In this document: piece by piece, positions 1 to 7,404 of the stretch | Numbering within the stretch: the first letter of the stretch is position 1 | Layout: each line of letters starts with the position of its first letter | Assembly (NCBI RefSeq): GCF_001995095.2 | Contig: NZ_MTSD02000005.1 | Coordinates: 124,001-188,000 of the forward strand | Reading direction: 5' to 3' | DNA length: 64,000 bases | Source of the DNA: Oceanospirillum linum | GTDB taxonomy: Bacteria > Pseudomonadota > Gammaproteobacteria > Pseudomonadales > Halomonadaceae | Program-made: the position numbers and the translations under genes | Notes under the pieces: model-generated | Told to the model about the DNA's origin: nothing | The model's database searches: none | What the model saw: the letters and a program-made list of their open reading frames with translations, nothing else

Positions 1-1
1 T

Positions 2-451
2 CAGCTGATCTCAGATCATGCTGCCCGCTGTCAGGTAACCCGGGTTGGGTCAACCGAGGTGGTTCGGCTTGCTGAAGATAAACTGGCCGGTATACCCGTT
101 GATCTGACGAGGCTGAAGCAGGCGGTGTCACCCCTGTTTGAATCTGAGACGCTGGATACTGTTGTTCTGGGATGTACTCATTTCCCACTATTACGGGATG
201 AGTTAGAAAAGATTCAGCCCCGTAATATCCATTGGGTTGATTCCGGCGCTGCCATCGCCCGTCGAGTTGCTATGCTGCTGAGCCAAACCCCAGCTCAATG
301 TTTGGCTGGAAAGAACGCTGTTCAGAGTGATCTTCTGTTCCTGACCCAGGCGCTTTCGAAAGAGGCTTCTTTGATGAAATCCTTTCGACACAATGGTTTT
401 TCCCAACTGGTGATATTAGAGCATGAGACGCACTGCTCTAGTGGCTTTTAA
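2..451 (+). CDS. murI: Glutamate racemase, C-terminal part (5' end outside window)
   Basis: This enzyme interconverts L- and D-glutamate in the cytoplasm and supplies D-glutamate for peptidoglycan. The reading frame is open from the first bases of the window, so the true start lies upstream. The visible stretch contains the family motif VVLGCTHFPLL, which carries the second catalytic cysteine and the following Thr-His, and the downstream segment with VDSGAAIARRV that contributes to the active site. Upstream of the first in-window Met there is still clear MurI sequence (RVGSTEVVRLA), so that Met is not the start. The C-terminal tail after the VDSG motif is somewhat long but ordinary for gammaproteobacteria. 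Confidence 0.93.
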   Translation, partial: QLISDHAARCQVTRVGSTEVVRLAEDKLAGIPVDLTRLKQAVSPLFESETLDTVVLGCTHFPLLRDELEKIQPRNIHWVDSGAAIARRVAMLLSQTPAQCLAGKNAVQSDLLFLTQALSKEASLMKSFRHNGFSQLVILEHETHCSSGF

Positions 452-812
452 CGCTAAAGACGCTCCTGTTACCCCCCTGAGACATAAAGGCCCAGTTGCC
501 CCTATTTTGCCCTAGCTTTGTCCCGAAATATTTTCCCTTAAGTGTATATTTGATTATTGGTTATTTTACCGGTATGTCTGGGATTATTTTACTTTCCGAT
601 TAGGCGTACTTTTTGAATGGTTTTTCCCTATGAAATGTTAAAAAACCTGAAGGCTCTCGTATTATTGCCCGTTATCAGGGTGACTTATTACCCATTATCA
701 GAGCAACTACGATGAGCCGATAATCGGTTTTGACCGAAATTTCGATGATTTCAAAATGACGGTGATCGGTAACAACTGGCTACCCGAACTATAGAAAAGG
801 AACTTCACAATC
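452..812. other. Intergenic region between murI and a chemoreceptor gene
   Basis: No gene is supported here. The sequence is AT-rich. Its only notable element is a GCCGATAA box at 716-723, listed separately. A purine-rich ribosome site (AAAAGGA, about 795-801) precedes the chemoreceptor start. Confidence 0.6.
716..723 (+). promoter_or_regulatory. Candidate sigma-28 (FliA) -10 box
   Basis: The octamer GCCGATAA matches the sigma-28 -10 consensus exactly and lies about 90 bases upstream of a chemoreceptor start, a class of gene often transcribed by FliA. The expected -35 element (TAAA-type) is not convincing at the right distance (697-704 reads ATCAGAGC). The box also overlaps a short palindrome (CCGAT-A-ATCGG), so it could be an operator or chance. 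Confidence 0.35.
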
Positions 813-2855
813 ATGTTGAATTATTTTCAGAATAGATCCTTGGCTGCTCAGCTCTCAGTGGTGATAGCAGTGCTTATGATTCTGGCCAATGGCCTGATAA
901 CCATTACTCTGACAGAAAAAGCCCGGGAGAACCTTGAGACGGAAGCCGAGAATGCTTTAGCCCAACAGAGTGACCTGGTTTCCGGAATGTTGGAATTTTA
1001 CTATCGGGATAGCTTTTTGAATGCCCAGCGCTTGTCCGATATTTTTTTTAATATGTTCCCCCAAGGGGTTCGCCTGAGTGGCCAGAAAGTACAGGTTGCC
1101 AACTATCAAACTTTAGCGCTGGCCGATGAATCCGGAGCGATTAATGGTGACTTCACTAAACCCGATCAGTTCACCCGAATGACCGGCGGCACTGCGACGG
1201 TATTTGCCCGCCATGGTGATGATTTTCTGCGTATCAGTACATCCCTTAAAAAACAGAATGGCGAGCGTGCCTTTGGCACGCTGTTGGGCACAGGACACCC
1301 TGGTTATAAGACCCTGATGGCGGGTAAAGCCTACCATGGCGTAGCTCATCTTTTTGGCCGTGATTATATGACGATTTACCGTCCGGTACAGGATGGAGGC
1401 AAGACTATCGCTGTGCTCTATATCGGTTTTGACCTGACTAAGGGGTTAGCAGAACTGAAAAAAACACTGGCGAAAATGCGGATCGGTGAAACAGGTTACG
1501 CCACCATTGTAGCGGGATCAGACAGTAAAACCCCCGGTAAAATCCTGATGCACCCTAAGCTGGAAGGGCGCAATATTTTACAGGTTACAGCGGAGGATGG
1601 CAGCAGCCCGTTTCAGGTATTGTTGCAGAATGAGTCGGGTGTTCTGCGTTATGACGATCAGGTGGCAGGTGCAGGTAGCCGTGAAAAGCTGGCTGCCTAT
1701 CGCCAGATTGAAGGTTGGGGTTGGGTTGTTTTATTAGGTAGTTACAGCGATGAATTTGCCGGTACCAGTATTATGCTTAGGAACACTATGATCGTGCTGA
1801 TGTTGGCATCAACATTCGTGATTATTCTGATCAGCGGCATCATGTTGTACCGACGTTTATCACCATTGAACAAGGTCACACAGGATCTGGTGAGAATCGG
1901 CCGGGGAGATTTGAAAGTTCAGGCTGAACGCCTGACAGTGGATACGGATTGCAACAACGAAACTCGTCTGTTACGTAAGGCGACCCATGAGATGCACTCT
2001 GGACTAAAAGATCTGGTGACTCAATTAAGTCAGGCTTCAGCCGCCCTGAAAGATAGTGTTGTTCAGGTTCAGGGTGCCAGTGCTAACACAGAGAATGCGG
2101 TCGATCAGCAATCCCTTGAAATCCAGCAGGTCGTTTCTGCTATGGAAGAGATGTCTGCTACCACGGCAGATGTTGCCGAGAATGCCAGAGGTGCAGCGGA
2201 TACCACTTCTCTGGGGCAGGATAAAGTATCGGAAGGGTACGATGCATCGGATATGGTATACAGCAGTATTGATATTCTTGTGTCAGAGATGGAACGTGCC
2301 TCAGATTTTATTCAGGAGGTTTCTACGGAGAGCAATAATATCAGTAACTTTATGAACACAATTAGTGAGGTTGCTGAACAGACCAATTTGCTGGCGCTGA
2401 ATGCTGCTATTGAGGCGGCCCGTGCCGGAGAGTCTGGTCGTGGGTTTGCTGTTGTGGCAGATGAGGTACGAACTTTAGCAGGACGTACGCAGGAGGCGAC
2501 CTCTGAAATTACTCAACTAGTTGACCGTTTGCAAAGTAAGATTGACCAAGCGGTGCAAGCGATCAGTAGCAGTAACCAGGCCTCCAGAGAAAGTCGTGAA
2601 CGTACGGGTGAGGCTCGTGTTGCGTTAAAAGAGATCCGTTCCTACATGACAGATATTTCAGATATGGGGCGCAGTATTGCCGCCGCCGCAGAGCAGCAGG
2701 CTTCGGTCGCAGAAACCGTGACTCAAAGTCTGCATAGTATTCATCAGCTTTCAGGTCATACCCGCAGTCAGAGTGATACCACTGTGGCCGCCAGCGAAAG
2801 CCTGCAGCAGGTTGCCGATGATATTGAGCAGAAGCTGTCTCATTTCAGGCTCTGA
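813..2855 (+). CDS. Methyl-accepting chemotaxis protein with periplasmic Cache domain
   Basis: An inner-membrane chemoreceptor of 680 residues that would signal to CheA/CheW. The N-terminal membrane helix spans about residues 12-31. A periplasmic sensor of about 290 residues follows, with the look of a Cache_3/Cache_2 fusion (paired motifs YMTIYRPV and the GETGYATIV segment). A second helix lies at about 325-347, then HAMP, then the coiled-coil signalling domain whose hairpin tip ([20 protein letters not shown], about residues 518-537) is the highly conserved CheA/CheW contact. There is no C-terminal NWETF-type pentapeptide, so adaptation enzymes would have to bind without a tether. The ligand cannot be read from sequence. 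No flagellar or che genes are adjacent. Confidence 0.93.
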   Translation: MLNYFQNRSLAAQLSVVIAVLMILANGLITITLTEKARENLETEAENALAQQSDLVSGMLEFYYRDSFLNAQRLSDIFFNMFPQGVRLSGQKVQVANYQTLALADESGAINGDFTKPDQFTRMTGGTATVFARHGDDFLRISTSLKKQNGERAFGTLLGTGHPGYKTLMAGKAYHGVAHLFGRDYMTIYRPVQDGGKTIAVLYIGFDLTKGLAELKKTLAKMRIGETGYATIVAGSDSKTPGKILMHPKLEGRNILQVTAEDGSSPFQVLLQNESGVLRYDDQVAGAGSREKLAAYRQIEGWGWVVLLGSYSDEFAGTSIMLRNTMIVLMLASTFVIILISGIMLYRRLSPLNKVTQDLVRIGRGDLKVQAERLTVDTDCNNETRLLRKATHEMHSGLKDLVTQLSQASAALKDSVVQVQGASANTENAVDQQSLEIQQVVSAMEEMSATTADVAENARGAADTTSLGQDKVSEGYDASDMVYSSIDILVSEMERASDFIQEVSTESNNISNFMNTISEVAEQTNLLALNAAIEAARAGESGRGFAVVADEVRTLAGRTQEATSEITQLVDRLQSKIDQAVQAISSSNQASRESRERTGEARVALKEIRSYMTDISDMGRSIAAAAEQQASVAETVTQSLHSIHQLSGHTRSQSDTTVAASESLQQVADDIEQKLSHFRL

Positions 2856-2945
2856 GGCAGGGCTTTAAGCTCCGGCTAACAGGCATACTACCATTAGCCG
2901 GTACATAATCTGACTCACGTGGTTTTTCCGCTTTCAGGGGCGAGG

Positions 2946-3830
2946 TTAGCTGACATTTAGCTTAAAGCACTCATTCAGCAGCCATTGCCCCCCTTTACCC
3001 AGAGGCTTGTGTCGGCTCCAGACAACATCAACACCCTGAAGAGAAGCATCCTGCTGATAGGTGCGCTTCAGGGCAACCAGGGTGCCTTGTTCTAATTGCT
3101 CCTTCACGACAGCCTCATGTAACGATGCCCAGCCCAGTCCAGCGGAGAGGACTTCTGCGATGACAAAGGGACTTTCTGCATACCAGACCTTAGGGCTCAG
3201 AATCTGCTCTTCATGGCTTTTATCTTCCAGGTCAAGGCTTCTTGGCACCAGCTGTCGATAACGCCTTAAATCACTATGGTCGACCTGATCTAGTTTAGCT
3301 AAAGGGTGATGACGGCTGCAGACGGGTAGCTTCCGTGAATGGCCTATGCCGCGAAAGAGAAAGCCTTTTGGATAATGCTCCTGTTCCATCATAAGCCCCA
3401 GATCTGCTCGTCCGGAGCGCAGCAGACTTGGCACATCGCTGGTGCCGGGGTCGAGTAGTTCCAGCTCGATATGGGGATACTTTTCTTCAAACACGATCAA
3501 CAACTCCATCAGGGGTTGTGCGGAAACATTTTGCTCAATCGCCAGGCACAGATGACTCTCTTCACCGGCATTTAGCGCCATGGCCCGACTGATGAAGTCG
3601 TGATGGCTTTCCATAATCGAGTAGGCTGAGCGTAACAGGGTTTCTCCTTCTTCCGTCAGTACCGGGCTGCGTTTACTGCGATCAAATAATTCTACCCCCG
3701 TTTCAATTTCCAGGTTGATGATGGCATTACTGATAGCGGACTGAGCCTTCTTTAGTCGCCGGGACGCGGCTGAAAAAGAACCGGTTTCTGCTGCGGTAAT
3801 GAAGGCGTTTAACTGGTCGGGATGTGGCAT
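2946..3830 (-). CDS. LysR-family transcriptional regulator
   Basis: A 294-residue DNA-binding regulator with the usual LysR layout. The winged helix-turn-helix covers about residues 5-60 (core FITAAETGSFSAASRRL, then the recognition-helix region AQSAISNAIINLE), followed by a periplasmic-binding-protein-like effector domain from about residue 90. It is transcribed away from a PACE-family efflux pump gene, the same divergent arrangement as AceR/AceI in Acinetobacter, where a LysR protein activates the pump. That pairing suggests it controls the pump, but the inducer is unknown. The Met chosen begins MPHPDQLNAFI, which places the HTH at the normal distance from the N-terminus. Confidence 0.9.
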   Translation of the reverse strand: MPHPDQLNAFITAAETGSFSAASRRLKKAQSAISNAIINLEIETGVELFDRSKRSPVLTEEGETLLRSAYSIMESHHDFISRAMALNAGEESHLCLAIEQNVSAQPLMELLIVFEEKYPHIELELLDPGTSDVPSLLRSGRADLGLMMEQEHYPKGFLFRGIGHSRKLPVCSRHHPLAKLDQVDHSDLRRYRQLVPRSLDLEDKSHEEQILSPKVWYAESPFVIAEVLSAGLGWASLHEAVVKEQLEQGTLVALKRTYQQDASLQGVDVVWSRHKPLGKGGQWLLNECFKLNVS

Positions 3831-3859
3831 CGTTTTTATCTCATCAGGTAGTGCTCAAC

Positions 3860-3878
3860 CTATCTATAAATCAGATAG
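3860..3878. promoter_or_regulatory. Candidate LysR operator (inverted repeat)
   Basis: CTATCT-N7-AGATAG is a perfect 6-base inverted repeat of the T-N11-A type favoured by LysR regulators. It lies 30 bases before the LysR start codon and about 155 bases before the divergent pump gene, a plausible site for autoregulation and pump activation. There is no binding evidence. Confidence 0.45.
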
Positions 3879-4033
3879 AAACTAACTTTTTTTATCATAA
3901 TAATCCATAGAATGCCTAGGCATAAATAGCAGACGCTATCGGGTTTTAAACATCTTTAAGATTTGGTGACTGCTCGCAACGTGATAAAGCATGGCGTAGT
4001 ACAGACTGCGTTATCAGTATTTGGAGGCATATT

Positions 4034-4507
4034 ATGAGTGATAAAAAAATTGTAATTCGTTCTGGTCTGGACCGGGTTCGCTATGTGCTGTTATTTGAGG
4101 TTCTGCTACTTCTGGTACTGGCCCCGGCTATCGCTTTTGTCTTTGATAAAGAAACCTCTGATACCGCTGCTTTGACTTTGGTTTTGGCGGCAAAGGCGAT
4201 GATCGTCAATATGATCTACAACTATTTCTTCGATAAGTTTGATGCAAAGCGTGGTGTTGTGCCCACAGAGCGTACGGGTCTGCAGCGGGTGTTTCATGCA
4301 ATGGGTCTTGAGGTTGTTCTGACGATTACGTCATTGCCTATTGTGGTTTGGTGGCTGGATATTGCTATCTGGCAGGCACTGGCAATGGATGCTCTGGTGA
4401 TGGCCTTTATTGTGGTTTACACCATGGGCTTTACCTGGTGCTACGACCGTCTGTTTCCGGTTGCTCAACCGAAACAGGATCTGTTTGAGGCGGGTGATGC
4501 AGCCTGA
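4034..4507 (+). CDS. PACE-family (AceI-type) multidrug efflux transporter
   Basis: A small inner-membrane pump of 157 residues with four predicted helices arranged as two tandem bacterial transmembrane pair repeats (about residues 12-75 and 86-150). The family exports biocides such as chlorhexidine, or short-chain diamines, coupled to protons. The functionally essential Glu in helix 1 of AceI corresponds here to E22 (RVRYVLLFEVLLL). The conserved NMIYNYFFDKFD segment follows helix 2, and a second copy-like ending (TMGFTWCYDRLFP) closes the protein. A ribosome site (TTTGGAGG) stands close to the ATG. It is divergent from a LysR gene, as in aceI/aceR. The substrate is not deducible. Confidence 0.88.
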   Translation: MSDKKIVIRSGLDRVRYVLLFEVLLLLVLAPAIAFVFDKETSDTAALTLVLAAKAMIVNMIYNYFFDKFDAKRGVVPTERTGLQRVFHAMGLEVVLTITSLPIVVWWLDIAIWQALAMDALVMAFIVVYTMGFTWCYDRLFPVAQPKQDLFEAGDAA

Positions 4508-4569
4508 TTGATAATACGTTGAAAGGTTCTTATTTACTGTTTTTTACAACTCCCGTGAGTATGATGATG

Positions 4570-4604
4570 GCCCCGGATAACCTGGTTATTACGGGGCTTT
4601 TTTT
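4570..4604 (+). terminator. Rho-independent terminator after the PACE gene
   Basis: A hairpin with outer stem GCCCCG/CGGGGC and inner stem ATAAC/GTTAT around a CTG loop, followed directly by seven T. Confidence 0.85.
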
Positions 4605-4783
4605 GATATATATCAGTACATAAAGCAGTAGTAAGCGTACTCTGAAGGTAAAGCAGAGACCGCTGAATTAATCTATGAAACTCAAAGGGTTAAGGTTTGG
4701 AACCTGTAGCGAAGGGTTGAATTTTCCCTTTGAATCACAAGGTTAGAGAGTGAGTCGCTGAAAAAATAACTCAGGAGAAAGCT

Positions 4784-5023
4784 ATGCCTATTGAACATCA
4801 TGACCTACTGAATGAATTGCCGGAATATAAAGACCAGATTCATGCACTGAAAGTAAGTAATGCGCATTTCCGTAAGCTGTTTGATGAATACCATGAGTTA
4901 ACGAAAGATGTTGAAAACATGGAGTCTGAACAGAAGCCGGTTGCCACTGAGGTGGAAGAGGCCGCTAAGGTACGTCGCCTGAAGCTGAAAGATGAAATGT
5001 TTGCTATGTTGAAAGAAGCTTAA
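4784..5023 (+). CDS. YdcH-family (DUF465) small coiled-coil protein
   Basis: A 79-residue, highly charged helical protein with the DUF465 pattern: an N-terminal HHDLLNELPEY motif, a central FRKLFDEYHEL stretch, and a C-terminal RLKLKDEMFAML helix. The biochemical function of the family is not established. A strong ribosome site (CAGGAG) lies 6 bases before the ATG. It stands alone between the PACE terminator and the DksA-like gene, so it probably has its own promoter. Confidence 0.88.
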   Translation: MPIEHHDLLNELPEYKDQIHALKVSNAHFRKLFDEYHELTKDVENMESEQKPVATEVEEAAKVRRLKLKDEMFAMLKEA

Positions 5024-5194
5024 GGGTCTGGGGGAGTTGTTGGTCTTTTGGTTTGCCTGAAGATTAACTGAACCAGATTACATTAAGGGTCGCGGCTTTG
5101 CTTTATTGAAGTCTGCGGCCTTTCTTTATTTAGCTTCGGGTTTTTGGTCTACCCTGATTTTAACCGGAGCACTTTTAACAAGGTGGTTATGCTT

Positions 5195-5509
5195 ATGGAT
5201 ATTCAAGCCATTAAAGACAAGCTGAGTGCAGAGCTGGAGAGCTTAACATCACGTCTTAGCCATATTGAGCGGGATGTTTCCCAGTCTCATTCCAGTGATT
5301 CTGCCGAGCAGGCCCAGGAGCGGGAAAATGACGAAGTTCTGGATGAGATCGGTAATGAAACCCTGCACAGCATTGAGCAGATCAAAGCGGCACTGAAGCG
5401 CATCGAAGAGGGTGAATATGGCATTTGCGAAAGCTGCGGTGATGAGATTGCCATTGAACGTTTGCAAATTTTGCCGGAAACCACGTTCTGCGTGAAGTGC
5501 GCCGAATGA
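5195..5509 (+). CDS. Short DksA/TraR-type C4 zinc-finger protein
   Basis: A small relative of DksA (104 residues). An N-terminal coiled coil (about residues 5-70) carries acidic residues and the EQAQERENDEVL segment typical of these short forms. A C-terminal C4 zinc finger follows (CESC at about 80-83 and CVKC at about 100-103). DksA binds the RNA polymerase secondary channel and works with ppGpp. The short forms are thought to act similarly, but that is inference here. I placed the start at 5195 because AAGGTGG (5180-5186) is spaced 8 bases from it. The frame is also open upstream to 5144, and another ATG at 5189 is too close to the ribosome site. Confidence 0.85.
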   Translation: MDIQAIKDKLSAELESLTSRLSHIERDVSQSHSSDSAEQAQERENDEVLDEIGNETLHSIEQIKAALKRIEEGEYGICESCGDEIAIERLQILPETTFCVKCAE

Positions 5510-5520
5510 TCTTAGCCTTT

Positions 5521-5550
5521 ATCAGGTGCTGTGATGCTGCAGCACCTGAT
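5521..5550 (+). terminator. Hairpin after the DksA-like gene, possible terminator
   Basis: A perfect 11-base stem (ATCAGGTGCTG/CAGCACCTGAT) with an 8-base loop lies 12 bases after the DksA-like stop. No T run follows immediately on either strand, so it may be a weak, bidirectional or mRNA-stabilising structure between two convergent genes. Confidence 0.5.
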
Positions 5551-5596
5551 ACCTCAAGTTTTCATCCTGCCTTTTTTTGTCTACTCAAAAGCTTAT

Positions 5597-5827
5597 TTAG
5601 CCCTTTGTAGACTCAGGGTCATTACCGTAGCTGTGCTTGGCACGGATCTGACCATTATCACCGCGATGGATCGACACCTCTGATCCGCGTTTTTGAGCCA
5701 AATCCCGTGTTTGTTCAAACGCCCCTTGCTGGGTGCTTGATGTTACGCTGGCACGGGATGCGCCCTGGCGCTTACCACGCCACTGCCCGTCATCGCCTTG
5801 GTAGACGTTGTAATCGTCTTTAGACAT
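5597..5827 (-). CDS. DUF2188-like small protein
   Basis: A 76-residue basic/polar protein with two similar halves, as in DUF2188. YNVYQGDDGQWRGKRQGA lies near the N-terminus and EVSIHRGDNGQIRAKHSYGND near the C-terminus, flanking a helix (TQQGAFEQTRDLAQKRG). Family members are small proteins of unknown role, often seen in stress-associated loci. The start at 5827 is chosen because TGAGG stands 7-8 bases upstream. The frame is open a further 60 bases, but that extension is hydrophobic and unlike the family. It is convergent with the DksA-like gene. Confidence 0.78.
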   Translation of the reverse strand: MSKDDYNVYQGDDGQWRGKRQGASRASVTSSTQQGAFEQTRDLAQKRGSEVSIHRGDNGQIRAKHSYGNDPESTKG

Positions 5828-5991
5828 AAAAAATACCTCATGAGTGAAGTTCGTAAAGTTAAGGATCACCTGTGCTAAAAAGCACAATTATTACATAGGT
5901 ATTTGTACAGGTTTTACAAGGCTTGCTTGAAACTTAATTTAGTCGTGGCTTATTGATCGAGCAGTGCAAACGGATGTTTTCATACCGATGG

Positions 5992-6010
5992 TATCACCAT
6001 AATGGTGATA
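5992..6010. promoter_or_regulatory. 19-base perfect palindrome, possible operator
   Basis: TATCACCAT-A-ATGGTGATA has 9-base arms around one central base and lies about 110 bases upstream of the HEPN-like gene. Its length and symmetry fit a dimeric repressor site. There is no adjacent regulator gene to assign it to. Confidence 0.4.
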
Positions 6011-6118
6011 TCCTCGCAGTTTGAGCTTATGTTGGAGATGAGATACGAAAAGAGGGTTTCTCATCATGAATGACGAAGGGTAAAATTTGATAAATATCAG
6101 ATAATTTAGGGATGATTT

Positions 6119-6655
6119 ATGAAAGAAAGATGGCCAGCCCCGTCTAGCTGGGTGTATCGCCAAGCATGTAACTTCTTATCTGCAGCAGACTTGCTTTTGG
6201 ATTCTCCAAATACTGCCGTTGAACCATATTTTGTTAATGCGGGATTAGCGGTCGAGTTGTTCCTTAAATCCTGTTTATCTGTTGATCATTTTGAAGAGTA
6301 TGGCTCAGTTATCACTATTGGTGATGTTGAGCCTTCCGCAACTTCTAAAATGTTCGTCTACAAGTTTTCTGAAGTTGAGAGCGAAAAATCTAAAACTCAT
6401 TGTTTGCCGACCCTTTGGAGTCAGATTTCGCAAGAAAGGCGGAACATAATAAACAGGGAGTTTTCGAAGTCTGGAAAATTCAAAGGGTATAAGAAGTTTT
6501 GTTCTGTTTTAAATAAATTAGATGGCCTGTTTGTTGATGCAAGATATTCATACTCTGATCCTGAGTTCTTTGAGAAAAGAAAGGCGTATTTCTTGCCGCT
6601 CCATGCTGCAAGCTTTTTAAAAGAGGCTGTATGTCAGCTGGAGGGTGTTCCTTAA
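6119..6655 (+). CDS. Uncharacterised HEPN-like protein
   Basis: A 178-residue protein I cannot assign to a named family. The first 60 residues (W-x3-A-x2-FL-x-AADLLL, then the FVNAGLAVELFLKSCL helix) resemble the helical HEPN fold found in many toxin, abortive-infection and nucleotidyltransferase-partner proteins. The AGLAVELFLKSCL pattern is typical of that superfamily's second helix. A canonical HEPN R-x4-6-H catalytic motif is not clearly present; the nearest candidate is the C-terminal DARYSYSDPEF segment, which lacks the His. Codon use is AT-richer than in the neighbours, suggesting acquisition. It ends directly beside a truncated ParE-like toxin gene on the other strand. No obvious nucleotidyltransferase partner is present. 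Confidence 0.55.
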   Translation: MKERWPAPSSWVYRQACNFLSAADLLLDSPNTAVEPYFVNAGLAVELFLKSCLSVDHFEEYGSVITIGDVEPSATSKMFVYKFSEVESEKSKTHCLPTLWSQISQERRNIINREFSKSGKFKGYKKFCSVLNKLDGLFVDARYSYSDPEFFEKRKAYFLPLHAASFLKEAVCQLEGVP

Positions 6656-6660
6656 AGTAT

Positions 6661-6812
6661 TTTAAATTGAGGGGGGGCTTAACCTGACCTGAACCGAGGT
6701 TTTGGGCAACATGCCGGACAGCACCATCCAGTGCTTTTTTGTCCTGCTTGTTCAGTTTCTTAATGGTACGTTCAAATAATGGTGTCTGCTTAATCCTGAT
6801 CTGAGAACACAT
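6661..6812 (-). pseudogene. Truncated RelE/ParE-family toxin gene
   Basis: The N-terminal 40-45 residues match the RelE/ParE toxin fold (IRIKQTPLFERTIKKLNKQDKKALDGAVRH is the usual helix pair after the first strand; cited here in outline only). Similarity stops at about LGSGQVK, where the sequence reaches the HEPN-like gene on the other strand. The reading frame then runs on antisense to 6480 with no toxin-like sequence, so the C-terminal strands that hold the catalytic residues are gone. The start overlaps the antitoxin gene end by 23 bases, the usual coupling. It is likely non-functional, and the family assignment rests on a short segment. Confidence 0.6.
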
Positions 6813-7020
6813 AGTCGGTTAACTCACCGTTTTTAGCCTGTTCCAGGCTGATTAAAAGATCACGGATGAGCGGGTAAGACAGATCAGGGTTTTGTTCCGC
6901 AACGCGGCCAACCTGTGCCCAGTATTCAATCTGGCCACCGGTGGAACGACACATTGCTTTGGATTCGGTTTCAGCGATTTGTACGAAATCTGCTGACATC
7001 TTTACGCTGCGTTGTGCCAT
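6790..7020 (-). CDS. ParD-like antitoxin
   Basis: A 76-residue protein matching the ParD-like antitoxin family. A short N-terminal DNA-binding stretch (MAQRSVKMSADFVQIAETES) of ribbon-helix-helix type is followed by CRSTGGQIEYWAQVGR and a C-terminal toxin-binding helix. Antitoxins of this type repress their own promoter and bind the toxin encoded next. Here the downstream toxin gene is truncated, so this is an orphan antitoxin. The start is conserved with the family. Confidence 0.75.
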   Translation of the reverse strand: MAQRSVKMSADFVQIAETESKAMCRSTGGQIEYWAQVGRVAEQNPDLSYPLIRDLLISLEQAKNGELTDYVFSDQD

Positions 7021-7404
7021 AACTAAACCTTTTGCCTTGCCTGCTCATTAACTCGAGGTTTATGAGTGTGCATTCTTGCAGTCTCCTTTTTTGCATCCAT
7101 GCTCGCTTCCCTGCCTTTCTCGTTTATAGTGAGTTCTATTGCATCCAATGCAACCGCACGCTATTACTATTGTTTGGTGTCTAAAGGTGACTATATGCCA
7201 CCTTTGGTGTCTTTTCAAATGGTTTAGCTGGACGGGTTGGTTGGGGATTCATCTGCAGGCAGGTGCGTCGGGTGAGGCCTTAGCTGGCAGAAAAGCTGCG
7301 GATGTCGGTGGAATCTATGATCAAGCAGGTAGGGCGCGTGCAAAAGACTGGAATAGGTAAGGCTTCAAGTGCACCCTCTCTTAATGTCGCTTAAATTATG
7401 TATC
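7021..7404. other. Non-coding stretch between the antitoxin gene and the transporter gene
   Basis: I see no supported gene. Short open frames on the plus strand (for example 7139-7360) have no recognisable family, poor codon use and no ribosome site. The stretch holds the palindrome at 7044-7066 and a small AAAGGTG/CACCTTT hairpin near 7184-7207. It may be debris from the same rearrangement that broke the toxin gene. Confidence 0.5.
7044..7066. promoter_or_regulatory. Imperfect palindrome upstream of the antitoxin
   Basis: CTCATTAACTC-G-AGGTTTATGAG-like symmetry (8 of 11 positions pair) starts 24 bases before the antitoxin start codon, where a toxin-antitoxin autoregulatory operator would be expected. 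Confidence 0.35.

Noticed and set aside
2872-2901. CCGGCTA/TAGCCGG inverted repeat as a terminator between the chemoreceptor and LysR genes
   Set aside because: A 7-base stem with a 16-base loop and no T run on either strand is too weak to call.
7139-7360. 73-codon open frame on the plus strand
   Set aside because: No ribosome site, unusual composition (Trp/Cys-rich start) and no family resemblance; probably chance in a non-coding stretch.
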